Part shown: positions 21,814 to 29,137 of the stretch, piece by piece
Numbering within the stretch: the first letter of the stretch is position 1
How the letters are laid out: each line of letters begins with the position of its first letter
IMG/VR virus record: IMGVR_UViG_3300012006_000014
Coordinates: 1-40,359 of that record
DNA length: 40,359 bases
Strand: one strand, 5' to 3'
DNA from: a virus
Position numbers and translations under genes: made by a program
Notes under the pieces: generated by a model
The model's input: only the letters and a program-made list of their open reading frames with translations
Databases searched by the model: none
Told to the model about the DNA's origin: nothing

Positions 21814-22214
21814 GTTTCCTTCTCCACGTAGAACGATTTAACTTTTTCTTGAAGATCATCATCATCCCATGCTAAACCAAGTAGGCGGTCTTCGCTGATA
21901 ACTTCAATGACTTCTTTAACGGTTTCCCAATACCCGTTTTCTTTTGCCCAAGCTTCTGCTGCTGCAGCATTGAAAGATTTAGAAACACGGCGCTCTCGTT
22001 TGATTTCGCACGATGGAAGGTTAATCCACAAATTTCCTTTGTCGTCTGGTTTTCCGTGTGCGTCAAGAACTTCCGTCAATTCTTTTTTAAAACCATCCAA
22101 ACGCTTTTGTGTTGTTTCCAACATTGCTTTGTGATTCTGAAACTCGCTGACAAGTTTACTAACATAAGTTTCATCAAAAGTTGATTCAGGTTGCTGTCTA
22201 ATTATTTTGTTCAC
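21795..22214 (-). CDS. Hypothetical helical protein in the replication module, 139 aa
   Basis: A GTG start with a GAGGT site, one base past the helicase stop. N-terminal half is a helical hairpin (ETYVSKLVSEFQNHKAMLETTQKRL), then a beta segment with the motif DDKGNLWINLPSCEIKRERRVSKSFN, then a helix and a final strand. Proteins of this plan are common next to phage helicases, but I do not know their function. Confidence 0.75.
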   Translation of the reverse strand: MNKIIRQQPESTFDETYVSKLVSEFQNHKAMLETTQKRLDGFKKELTEVLDAHGKPDDKGNLWINLPSCEIKRERRVSKSFNAAAAEAWAKENGYWETVKEVIEVISEDRLLGLAWDDDDLQEKVKSFYVEKETWALKI

Positions 22215-22215
22215 G

Positions 22216-23760
22216 TCATACCTCGCTGTGCGCTATGAAATCGGATAGTGCTCCCAAAGTAAGTTTATAGTCGCCTTTGGTGTCATAGCCACCATCTATA
22301 AACGCTTTGTTGATATTTCTTTTTTCTTGTAACATTTCGTATTGTCTTTCCTCAATGCTACCTTTCATCACAAATGAAACAACATTGACATGGGGAAATT
22401 CTGAAGAAAGTCTGATGATACGGGCTTCTCTTTGATCTAGTTTACCTGCTGACCAAGGCAGGTCGTACGAAATTAAATAATTGGCAATGGGTAAGTCAAC
22501 TCCATAGCCACCAGCATCCGACGATAGAAACAACCGTGTCTTGGGGTCTTGGGTAAACTGTTGTTTGGATGAATCCCTATCTAACATTGTCATTCCTCCC
22601 ATGAACAATACGCTGTTAGTTAAGTGTTTAGTGGCTCGTTGAATCAACCTAAGGTTTTCTTTAAAGAAGGAAAACAAAACAACTTTGTTGTTTGGTGACT
22701 GTTCCAAAACATCTGTAATGTACTGAACTACTGCTTCTAGCTTTGGTGTTCCGGAAGTTGGTGGCATGATGCCTTGGTTTACTAACTTGTTTGCATACTC
22801 ACTACCTAAGTCTGTTGACGCATCTGCATACATCTTGGCCGACCAATGAACCAACTCTGGGTTGTCACAGAACATTCGCAGCACAATTAGCTTAGACATG
22901 ATGTCTCCTTGTGCTTCTTTGTTGCCTGATGAACCGTAGTAGTGGCTCCAAATGTCAAAGCCTCGCCCTGTTTGCGAAATTGCTTTTTGAATTGATTGCA
23001 ACAAATCATGTGCAATCTTTCTGTACACAACAGCACCCGCAGTATCAAAAGGAACTGGTATTACTTGTTGTATAACTTGAGGTAGTTGATCGGCAATGTC
23101 TTCTCTAGTTTTACGAATCATTACACCTTCCATGCTGTAATGAAGTTGTTTCAGATTGCGGTAACGACTTGGTTTACCCCACTTATCCCTGACTATGAAA
23201 GTCCTATCAAAGATGTCAACCTTACCTAGTACTTTGGGGTCAACAAACTCCATAATGGAAAACAGTTCTTCAGGGCGATTTTCAATTGGTTGTCCAGTTA
23301 AGGCAAACCGATAGTGGTACCTCTTCCCTATTCTTTTTATTAAACGAGAACGTCTGGCTTTAGCCGATTTAATAATGGTGGCTTCATCCACAACCATTGC
23401 ATCAAACGTATGTTTCTCAAAGTCAGCCAAATCATTTTTTAAAGATTCAGAATTGATGATTACGTAAGTGGCACTAAGCGATGCCCTCCATTGTTTTTTT
23501 CTAGTACTAACTGTTCCGTCTATGACAATGCTAGAAGAGTCAGTAAACTTTTTAATTTCCCGTTCCCATTGATACTTAAGTGATGAAGGCACAACAATCA
23601 AAGCTTTTTTTATTTCCCCTTGATTTTTTAAAGTTTCTAACGCCGAAAGTGTTGTAATGGTTTTACCAGCACCCATGACTAAAGCCAAAAGCATTTGACC
23701 GCGATCTACCATCGCATCAGAAGCTTCTTGTTGAAATGGATACAAGGTTCCTTTAAACAT
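22216..23760 (-). CDS. SNF2-type superfamily 2 helicase, 514 aa
   Basis: Starting at the ATG at 23760 (MFKGTLYPFQQEA, Q-motif-like), the motifs are: Walker A GAGKT (30-34), Walker B DEAT (125-128), motif III LTGQPIENR (154-162), and in the second RecA-like domain LFLSSDAGGYGVDLPIAN and DQREARIIRL (motif VI). This is the SNF2/RapA group of DNA translocases. In phages such helicases are thought to help in replication fork processing and recombination (UvsW-like) or to remove proteins from DNA. It overlaps the primase stop by 8 bases. Confidence 0.92.
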   Translation of the reverse strand: MFKGTLYPFQQEASDAMVDRGQMLLALVMGAGKTITTLSALETLKNQGEIKKALIVVPSSLKYQWEREIKKFTDSSSIVIDGTVSTRKKQWRASLSATYVIINSESLKNDLADFEKHTFDAMVVDEATIIKSAKARRSRLIKRIGKRYHYRFALTGQPIENRPEELFSIMEFVDPKVLGKVDIFDRTFIVRDKWGKPSRYRNLKQLHYSMEGVMIRKTREDIADQLPQVIQQVIPVPFDTAGAVVYRKIAHDLLQSIQKAISQTGRGFDIWSHYYGSSGNKEAQGDIMSKLIVLRMFCDNPELVHWSAKMYADASTDLGSEYANKLVNQGIMPPTSGTPKLEAVVQYITDVLEQSPNNKVVLFSFFKENLRLIQRATKHLTNSVLFMGGMTMLDRDSSKQQFTQDPKTRLFLSSDAGGYGVDLPIANYLISYDLPWSAGKLDQREARIIRLSSEFPHVNVVSFVMKGSIEERQYEMLQEKRNINKAFIDGGYDTKGDYKLTLGALSDFIAHSEV

Positions 23761-24682
23761 GTAACCACCATGGGAATACAGATGCTTTAGAGATTGATTC
23801 ATAAACTTCTGCGTCTGTCATGTCCCCAATGTCCTTTGCTTCAGTATGCGAATACTTAGCCCATAAGACTGGGGTTCTAAATGCGGGCAATTTTTCTTTT
23901 AGTTTTTGAGCTGCTGCGATTCCTGCTGAGTCATTGTCTAATGCAATTATCAACTTATTAACATGATTAGCAAGTAATGAAATTTGTGTCTTACTTATAT
24001 GCGCACCAAATGAAGCCAATCCACAGCAGCCGCCCATTACGGTGTGTAATCGTACAACGTCAAGTGGAGACTCAACCAAAACGCAAGTGTCACAGTCTGC
24101 TTTGTCAAGACCAAACAACGTGCTTGATTTTGAAACACCCACTGGGTAATTTAAAACTCTAGTTTTGGATTTAGATTGCCAACCTAGAAGTTCTCCAAAA
24201 GGAGACACGATAGGGATAACCCACGCTTTTGTGGAGGTATCCCATCGGATACCGTACCTACGAGCCGCATCTCTATCTAAGTTCCTACTCGCCAACAACC
24301 CATCTGAAGGAACTGCAAACTTACTAAACGCCATCCAGTCTACGACTGGCTGTTGAGGTTCTGCCTCTACTGGGTTAGTTAGTCTGTTAAGACCGTTGTT
24401 AATTAAAAACTCATGCACAGCAACAATAGAGTCAGCTTCTCCGGTTAGCTCAGAAACTAAATGAGACAGTGTGCCTTTAGCGCCGCACGAATAACAAATC
24501 CATAATCCGTTAGAAGCATTCATAGACCACGATGGTGATCTATCAGCTTTACCAGTTCTGTTTAAATGTACTGGACACCTAGCAGAAATCTCACTGTCTC
24601 CAACACGTACGACATCAACACCTAAACTTTTTAAAACATCTGCAATATCAGTAGTACCATGAATCGCTGTCATCATCGTCAT
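23753..24682 (-). CDS. DnaG-type primase with CHC2 zinc finger and Toprim, 309 aa
   Basis: The zinc-binding CHC2 motif is C36-x2-H39 and C63-x2-C66. The Toprim domain has E204 and D208 in VLVESPLDVV, and D249-x-D251 in IALDNDSAG. It makes RNA primers for lagging-strand synthesis. At 309 residues it is shorter than bacterial DnaG and lacks the C-terminal helicase-binding domain; the helicase is encoded by the adjacent gene. The start at 24682 has AGGAGAGG six bases before it, inside the helicase gene's end. Confidence 0.92.
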   Translation of the reverse strand: MTMMTAIHGTTDIADVLKSLGVDVVRVGDSEISARCPVHLNRTGKADRSPSWSMNASNGLWICYSCGAKGTLSHLVSELTGEADSIVAVHEFLINNGLNRLTNPVEAEPQQPVVDWMAFSKFAVPSDGLLASRNLDRDAARRYGIRWDTSTKAWVIPIVSPFGELLGWQSKSKTRVLNYPVGVSKSSTLFGLDKADCDTCVLVESPLDVVRLHTVMGGCCGLASFGAHISKTQISLLANHVNKLIIALDNDSAGIAAAQKLKEKLPAFRTPVLWAKYSHTEAKDIGDMTDAEVYESISKASVFPWWLHV

Positions 24683-25907
24683 CGTCCTCTCCTACTTCTG
24701 TGAAGTCCATGTTCTTCCAGTCCCAGTTAATGCGAATCTCACCTAGTGGTGCTGAACGAGCAAGAACCACACGGATGATTGATTGGTTGTCAATATCAGG
24801 GTCTGACTCCACGCCAACGATAAGGTCTGAGTCTTGGGCAAAAGACGATGTATAGCCAATTGAGTCAGCAGTAATCTTGCGTGATTTCTTGTTGCCAAGT
24901 TTCCAAGACAAAACTTGAGTTGTGCCAATTACTGGAATGTCTGCATTTTGTGCCAAACGTTTTAGCGACCTAGTGATGTTGGTAAGTGCTTGTGGCGAAC
25001 CTTTAGGCTCACCATTCTCATCGTCCATAAGATACACACCGTCAACAAACAAGATGTCGGGTTTAAATTCTTTTACCTTCGCAGCAAGAGCACTTACGGT
25101 TGTTAGAGATGACGTATCTTCCGTGACTACAAATGGATGCATGTTTTTTCGCATACGCAAGGTGCTTGCAATCTTTTCTAATTCGTTGTTCGTCAAAGAA
25201 CCACGCAAGATGTTTGTGTAGGCAACCTTAGAAACAATTGCGTCGTATCGTGCTGCTTGCTCTTCAGCAGACATTTCAAACGAAACAAATAGCGGTGATT
25301 TGCCGTGAAGGTGGGCGGCATTTGCCATGATGAGAGTCATCAAGGACTTACCTTTCTTTGCTTCACCTACAAACGTAATAAGTTGCTGTGGTCTAAACCC
25401 AGATGTGATTCTGTCTAAACCAAGTAGGCCAGTTGGAATACCACGCAATGCGTTTGGAGTGCTTTGTAATTCTTTGTATTTGTCAACTCGTGATTCCCAG
25501 GTTTCAATAAGGTTGATGTCACGCAACCGTGCTGTTTCTGCAGATGCCTTTTGTAAACCATTTGCAAGATCAAGTAATGCTTTAGACGTGTCGCCAGCTT
25601 CCAAAGACGGCATTGCAAGCGCCATAGCCTCAAGCAGGTTGCGATGACGGTACGCTTCGTAGACCTCGTCAATGAGTGCCGTGAATGGTTCATCTTCAGC
25701 AGTGATTAAACGAATGTCTCCAAACTCTTGACTAAGCGCTCGCTTAGATGGAACTTCGCCATGGTCTCTCCAAAAGGTAATTAACCATGACCAAACTTTG
25801 GACCACTCTGCTGTGAAGTGGTCTTCTTTTACGCCAGCCTTTAGAGCAACTGATAAATCTTTAGTTTGAATTACCTTGCTGATTAAGAGATGTTCTGCAC
25901 TAGCCAT
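24648..25907 (-). CDS. dnaB: DnaB-like replicative helicase, 419 aa
   Basis: An N-terminal helical domain (about 1-120) like that of DnaB is followed by a RecA-type ATPase: Walker A GEAKKGKS (181-188), a catalytic glutamate at 211 (SFEMS), Walker B ILFVDG (285-290) and a sensor-like segment (VIGTTQ). It would form a hexamer that unwinds DNA ahead of the fork. The C-terminus is strongly acidic, with a run of aspartates. The ATG at 25907 overlaps the previous stop (TAATG). It is shorter than typical DnaB, as is common in phages. Confidence 0.92.
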   Translation of the reverse strand: MASAEHLLISKVIQTKDLSVALKAGVKEDHFTAEWSKVWSWLITFWRDHGEVPSKRALSQEFGDIRLITAEDEPFTALIDEVYEAYRHRNLLEAMALAMPSLEAGDTSKALLDLANGLQKASAETARLRDINLIETWESRVDKYKELQSTPNALRGIPTGLLGLDRITSGFRPQQLITFVGEAKKGKSLMTLIMANAAHLHGKSPLFVSFEMSAEEQAARYDAIVSKVAYTNILRGSLTNNELEKIASTLRMRKNMHPFVVTEDTSSLTTVSALAAKVKEFKPDILFVDGVYLMDDENGEPKGSPQALTNITRSLKRLAQNADIPVIGTTQVLSWKLGNKKSRKITADSIGYTSSFAQDSDLIVGVESDPDIDNQSIIRVVLARSAPLGEIRINWDWKNMDFTEVGEDDDDDDSDSWYY

Positions 25908-26347
25908 TACGCAGACCACGCAGTCTTAGGTGTAACCACCGTGGATCTGAATCCAATAATCTTTGCGTGCTCTTCATCTGCTGTATACACCTTCTGTATG
26001 GACGGAAAAAATCTGAGGTCGTATGCTAATTCCTCAATTGACTTATACGCCGTTACTACTGTTGATATCCCTTTTCTTACTAACCACTTTTCAATGCTGT
26101 CAACAAGATAGTCGGGCAACAGCGTATAAACAACTATCCCCACGTTATATCTGTTAATTAAATCAATTGCGTGCTTTACAGGTATTTCGTTTACCTTCCA
26201 AAAAGATATGTACTGTTCCCAATTTTTCGCAGTCAGTGCAACACGTGCTCTAATTTTAGATAACCCTTCCGGCTCTGATGCCAGAACGCCCTCAAACATT
26301 GTTGCTTGAGAGATTGGAGAAAAGGAAGCTAAATCATTCCCCTGCAT
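25907..26347 (-). CDS. Hypothetical alpha/beta protein of the primosome operon, 146 aa
   Basis: Residues 35-140 show a regular alpha/beta pattern: LINRYNVGIVVYTLL, a helix, KGISTVVTAY, a helix, QKVYTADEEHAKIIGF. This is like a small Rossmann or HAD-like fold, but no catalytic motif is apparent. It lies between the DnaC-like loader and DnaB and overlaps both genes, so a part in helicase loading or replication control is a fair guess. Not recognised. Confidence 0.75.
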   Translation of the reverse strand: MQGNDLASFSPISQATMFEGVLASEPEGLSKIRARVALTAKNWEQYISFWKVNEIPVKHAIDLINRYNVGIVVYTLLPDYLVDSIEKWLVRKGISTVVTAYKSIEELAYDLRFFPSIQKVYTADEEHAKIIGFRSTVVTPKTAWSA

Positions 26348-26984
26348 AATGTGGGTCCAATAAACGATAATCCTTTCCTAAGAAAGGCAACACGCAGCAA
26401 CATTCACTCAGAATAGAAGCAACACGTGGTCCATAAATATCGCTTAAACGTGATAATGGAATCTCACTAGTAATGATTGTAATTAACTGTTGTTCGTAGC
26501 GACTATTCAACATAGAAGTAATTGCCTTTTTTGTAAAGTCAGTCATTCGTTCTGAACCAAGATTGTCCAAAACCAAAACGTCGTACACAGCATTGATGTA
26601 CTTCAACATGTATTCGTCGGAGTACATATCAGATAAAACATTGTCAGGATTCATCTCGTCGTATGATGCTTCAACAAACTTTTCAGCCGTTATAAAAAAA
26701 CCGCTTAGTTGGTGATTTAAAACGATTTCACGAAGTAAGCCACATGCAACATGTGTCTTTCCACTCCCAGAACCGCCAAAAAAATAAAGACCTTCTCCGC
26801 ATTCTTTGTTGTGTTCAATGTTGGTTAACCATTGGCGAACGTATGTAACAACATCAGGACTTCCTAATTCCGTGTTGTAATCATCTAAAGTTTTTTTAGT
26901 AAAGCGTTTTGGTATGTGCGCATTCTTTAGGCGCTCTATAGGTTGTCTGTTGCGCCAATACTTTGCAGAGTGCCATTCACTCAT
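26334..26984 (-). CDS. DnaC/IstB-type helicase loader (AAA+), 216 aa
   Basis: Walker A GGSGSGKT (70-77), Walker B VLVLDNLG (136-143), a polar sensor I segment (LITIITSE), and a candidate arginine finger in YGPRVASIL identify a AAA+ protein of the DnaC family. These proteins load the hexameric helicase at an origin. Position between the winged-helix protein and DnaB fits this role well. The N-terminus (residues 1-35) has basic clusters that may bind the helicase. Confidence 0.9.
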   Translation of the reverse strand: MSEWHSAKYWRNRQPIERLKNAHIPKRFTKKTLDDYNTELGSPDVVTYVRQWLTNIEHNKECGEGLYFFGGSGSGKTHVACGLLREIVLNHQLSGFFITAEKFVEASYDEMNPDNVLSDMYSDEYMLKYINAVYDVLVLDNLGSERMTDFTKKAITSMLNSRYEQQLITIITSEIPLSRLSDIYGPRVASILSECCCVLPFLGKDYRLLDPHYAGE

Positions 26985-27375
26985 GTGTACCTTTCATCAA
27001 TCTCTTGTCAACAGTGTATTCGGAATAATCGTACTTTGACAATGGTGTATCTACTTTTTTCTTTAAAGCATCCAAACGCGACGCAAACCCTTTCCACGTT
27101 GGCACATCTGTTGGCAATGGTGTTTGTTTAATCTCGTGAGCAAACACGTCAATCATTTTGTAAATCTGTTCTATTGTCACGCCTTTTTCTTGCAGGTTCT
27201 TAAATACTTTCATCAAAGCCATACCGTTAACCGGAGCGTTTAATGTCATGTTCTTACTAATTGTTGCATCTCTAAAGTAAGCCACCAATCCAGTTGTTGA
27301 ACTTTTCTTTTTAGCAGGCGGTTTACTGACGGGTTCGTCGGCGCCTAATGTTTTACCGCCCCAATCATCAATCAT
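26977..27375 (-). CDS. Hypothetical protein of the replication-initiation operon, 132 aa
   Basis: Start at 27375 (MIDDWGG) overlaps the stop of the 55-aa gene by 8 bases. A basic, disordered linker (PVSKPPAKKKSSTTG) is followed by helices that include VFKNLQEKGVTIEQIYKMIDVF, and the protein ends in a basic tail. No known domain is evident. Its ATGA overlap with the loader gene suggests a joint role. Confidence 0.72.
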   Translation of the reverse strand: MIDDWGGKTLGADEPVSKPPAKKKSSTTGLVAYFRDATISKNMTLNAPVNGMALMKVFKNLQEKGVTIEQIYKMIDVFAHEIKQTPLPTDVPTWKGFASRLDALKKKVDTPLSKYDYSEYTVDKRLMKGTHE

Positions 27376-27535
27376 TATCCAAACTCTTTTTGCTTTTATC
27401 AACGATGTACATGACTTTAATTTTTTTGCCGTTCTCAACTGGAGTCAAAGACAATTTGGGCACTATCACTTCTTTGCCTTTATCGTTTATTTCTTTTTCG
27501 CTGTACTCCCACATCCACCGCATGCCTTTACCCAT
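27368..27535 (-). CDS. Hypothetical small protein, 55 aa
   Basis: A compact reading frame beginning MGKGMRWMWEYSEKE with a GGGAG site eight bases upstream. It has a few strand segments (VIVPKLSLTPV, KIKVMYIV) and no known motif. It overlaps its neighbours on both sides by eight bases, which supports a real gene between the winged-helix protein and the next gene. Confidence 0.68.
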   Translation of the reverse strand: MGKGMRWMWEYSEKEINDKGKEVIVPKLSLTPVENGKKIKVMYIVDKSKKSLDND

Positions 27536-28103
27536 TGCTGTTTCTCCCGTCAGTAAGTTTTAACTGTCGGTTCCACCGACTGTCCGTTGAGTATAGATCC
27601 AAGCTCTTAGTACTTTTCCCTTTCTTTTGGTTTTCCTTCTTATAATTATTTTTCTTTCTTATTTGGGTGTCTGTGGAGTCACTCAATATGAGTGTCTCTG
27701 GAGTCACTGCAGGAGTGTCTGTAGAGTCACTACTAAATACCCCAGTGTCTCTGGAGTCACCCCCATTAATTAAGGCTTCTGCGGCTGCCGTATTGTACGT
27801 AATTACGTACAAATTTGGCATGTTCTTTCCATGCCTACCCATCTTTACAATTTTGCGGATAACTCCAATCTCAACCAAACGATGCATAGCTCTAATCACA
27901 GTTCTGCGGTTGTATCCAGTATCTCTTGCTAAAACGTCATAGGTCGTAGATAAAGTTTGGTCATGTGTATTCATGTAACCAATGGCACAAGTCAATACGT
28001 GCAAAGCTATGGAATCGCCTTTCATGTATTTAACAACCCAGGTCGGTATGGAAATCCAAGGACCTCCTAATTTGGTATTCTCGCCTGCACTTTTCTGTTT
28101 CAT
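27528..28103 (-). CDS. Winged-helix protein, candidate replication initiator, 191 aa
   Basis: Residues 17-102 form a winged helix-turn-helix of the type seen in plasmid and phage initiators: helices around 30-45, the HTH at 52-72 (TTYDVLARDTGYNRRTVIRAMHRL), and a wing ending in LYVITY. Residues 113-147 are a linker encoded by four iteron repeats, and 148-166 are very basic (RKKNNYKKENQKKGKSTK). This layout, with iterons inside the gene and a helicase loader downstream, is like the O-P region of phage lambda. Likely role: binds the iterons and recruits the DnaC-like loader. The ribosome site is GAGAGGA. Confidence 0.8.
   Translation of the reverse strand: MKQKSAGENTKLGGPWISIPTWVVKYMKGDSIALHVLTCAIGYMNTHDQTLSTTYDVLARDTGYNRRTVIRAMHRLVEIGVIRKIVKMGRHGKNMPNLYVITYNTAAAEALINGGDSRDTGVFSSDSTDTPAVTPETLILSDSTDTQIRKKNNYKKENQKKGKSTKSLDLYSTDSRWNRQLKLTDGRNSNG
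27611..27664. other. AT-rich tract beside the iterons, candidate unwinding element
   Basis: A pyrimidine-rich, strand-asymmetric stretch (T-rich on plus); in 27631-27664 only about 5 of 34 bases are G or C. It abuts the first iteron. In iteron-type origins the first strand opening occurs in such a tract. It is coding, for the lysine-rich part of the initiator candidate, which lowers but does not remove its value as evidence. Confidence 0.5.
27667..27760. repeat. Four 16-bp iterons, candidate replication origin
   Basis: Copies are at 27667-27682, 27692-27707, 27715-27730 and 27745-27760 with plus-strand consensus GTGTCTSTGGAGTCAC (one copy has an A in place of a G). Each copy is itself a near-palindrome (GTGnCTCnnGAGnCAC), as for a dimer site. 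Start-to-start distances are 25, 23 and 30 bp, so the second copy is read in another frame from the other three: it encodes VTPET, while the others encode DSTDT or DSRDT. Conservation is therefore of DNA rather than protein. Confidence 0.78.
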
Positions 28104-28246
28104 ATAGTTGCATCCTCTCTAGTGATCGTGTTATGCTTTTGCTAAGTAAACGGTTCCCTTCTCCCGTTTACTATTGCGAGTTATTTAGTAACTGCGCAAG
28201 GCCCACTTGATAGTGGGGGCGTTGGTTTCCCTTCTTACCAACGTCC
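28104..28246 (-). ncRNA. Structured noncoding segment with four tandem hairpins
   Basis: No gene lies between the stop at 28247 and the start at 28103. In transcript order the segment has H1 28221-28242 (6-bp stem, 10-nt loop), H2 28202-28217 (6-bp stem, 4-nt loop), H3 28174-28199 (10-bp stem with one bulged base, 5-nt loop) and H4 28146-28171 (8-bp stem, 10-nt loop), separated by only 2-3 bases. H1 and H4 have unrelated stems but loops AAGAAGGGAA and GAGAAGGGAA. No T-run follows any of them, so they are not plain terminators. It may be a structured leader, a small RNA or part of the origin. Confidence 0.6.
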
Positions 28247-28873
28247 TCACTGTGGGTTTAAAAACTCCAATATTTCCTTTTTAGACCCGTTAACTGACAT
28301 AAGTTGTCCGTCCTTTACATAGGTGAGCATATACAGCTCATTAGAGGGCTTAGAAACTGAATCCTGTGTAGGGGGAAGGGTATCCTTTTTTGACGCATCC
28401 TGGGGCTTCCTAGAGGCCTCTACGGGCTTATCTTCTACTGGTTGCCCGACTGTCAATGGGACTAAACCGTTACATAGGTCTAAAGTCTCCATTTCCTTTG
28501 CATTGGCTGTAAGGACAATCTCTTCTACAAATTGTGTAGGTTGGTCAAAGGTAGCAACTTCATCCCACAAAACGAGCACTGTGGCGTCAGGGTAGCTGTC
28601 CAAACTATCCTCAACAAGGTTGTTTACTTTTACAACTCGGTTTGCAGCACCTTCAACAATGTGATGAACTTTTGTATCGGAATGAATTACTGTGAATGAC
28701 GCTGAATGTTCTATGAGCCAATCGTAAACACGACCCTGACCATCGGTGGGTTTGCCAGTCCAAAGAACCACAAACTCTTTTGCGGTCAACGACACGTCGC
28801 TTAAACCTGTTTCAATTACATTTGCGTTTGAATTGCCAGTACCAGCAATTATGTAGTACCTAGATTTTTGCAT
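28247..28873 (-). CDS. Hypothetical protein, 208 aa
   Basis: The N-terminal 135 residues have an alpha/beta pattern (YYIIAGTGNSNANV, EFVVLWTG, FTVIHSD, TVLVLWDE) that recalls a Rossmann-like domain, though the GTGNSN turn does not match a known nucleotide-binding signature. Then comes a disordered linker rich in P, K and D (about 145-180) and a small C-terminal segment (ELYMLTYVKDGQLMSVNGSKKEI). A strong AGGAGG site precedes the start. It is between the tail and replication modules; function unknown. Confidence 0.78.
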   Translation of the reverse strand: MQKSRYYIIAGTGNSNANVIETGLSDVSLTAKEFVVLWTGKPTDGQGRVYDWLIEHSASFTVIHSDTKVHHIVEGAANRVVKVNNLVEDSLDSYPDATVLVLWDEVATFDQPTQFVEEIVLTANAKEMETLDLCNGLVPLTVGQPVEDKPVEASRKPQDASKKDTLPPTQDSVSKPSNELYMLTYVKDGQLMSVNGSKKEILEFLNPQ

Positions 28874-28882
28874 GTTGTCCTC

Positions 28883-29137
28883 CTATTTTAAAGACTTGTT
28901 ATGTGCCATATCTCCTAGATAAGTCAAGCATCGTAGCACCGTGTGGCAGAAACCAGCAAGTGTTGCAATCACCAAACCGCCTAACCAAATGTTTTCTACA
29001 TCAACAATAAACGAAGAAGCATAGGAGACAACTACTCCCGCTAAAACTTTTACCCAAGGCATTGCCTCTTTAGGTAAAAGCAAATCAATTACTTGCAACA
29101 GTTTGTAGACGGCTAGTGCACAAATTATGTAGTTCAC
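28883..29137 (-). CDS. Small membrane protein, holin candidate, 84 aa
   Basis: Three hydrophobic segments are visible: YIICALAVYKLLQVIDLL, VKVLAGVVVSYASSFIV and IWLGGLVIATLAGFCHTVL, with short charged loops and a basic tail. That is the size and layout of a class I holin. I took the GTG at 29137, overlapping the previous stop (GTGA) and preceded by CAGGA; the alternative TTG at 29155 lies inside the previous gene. No endolysin is adjacent, so the holin role is uncertain. Confidence 0.68.
   Translation of the reverse strand: MNYIICALAVYKLLQVIDLLLPKEAMPWVKVLAGVVVSYASSFIVDVENIWLGGLVIATLAGFCHTVLRCLTYLGDMAHNKSLK

Noticed and set aside
27667-27760. The four short repeats as a CRISPR array
   Set aside because: The repeats are 16 bp with spacers of only 7-14 bp and lie inside a gene; there are no cas genes. 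Iterons explain them better.
28146-28171. Hairpin H4 as a rho-independent terminator
   Set aside because: The 8-bp stem is good but there is no T-run on either strand after it, and the same is true of the other three hairpins.
28146-28242. The hairpin group as a tRNA
   Set aside because: There is no acceptor stem enclosing the others, no T-loop sequence and no CCA context; the hairpins are in series, not nested.
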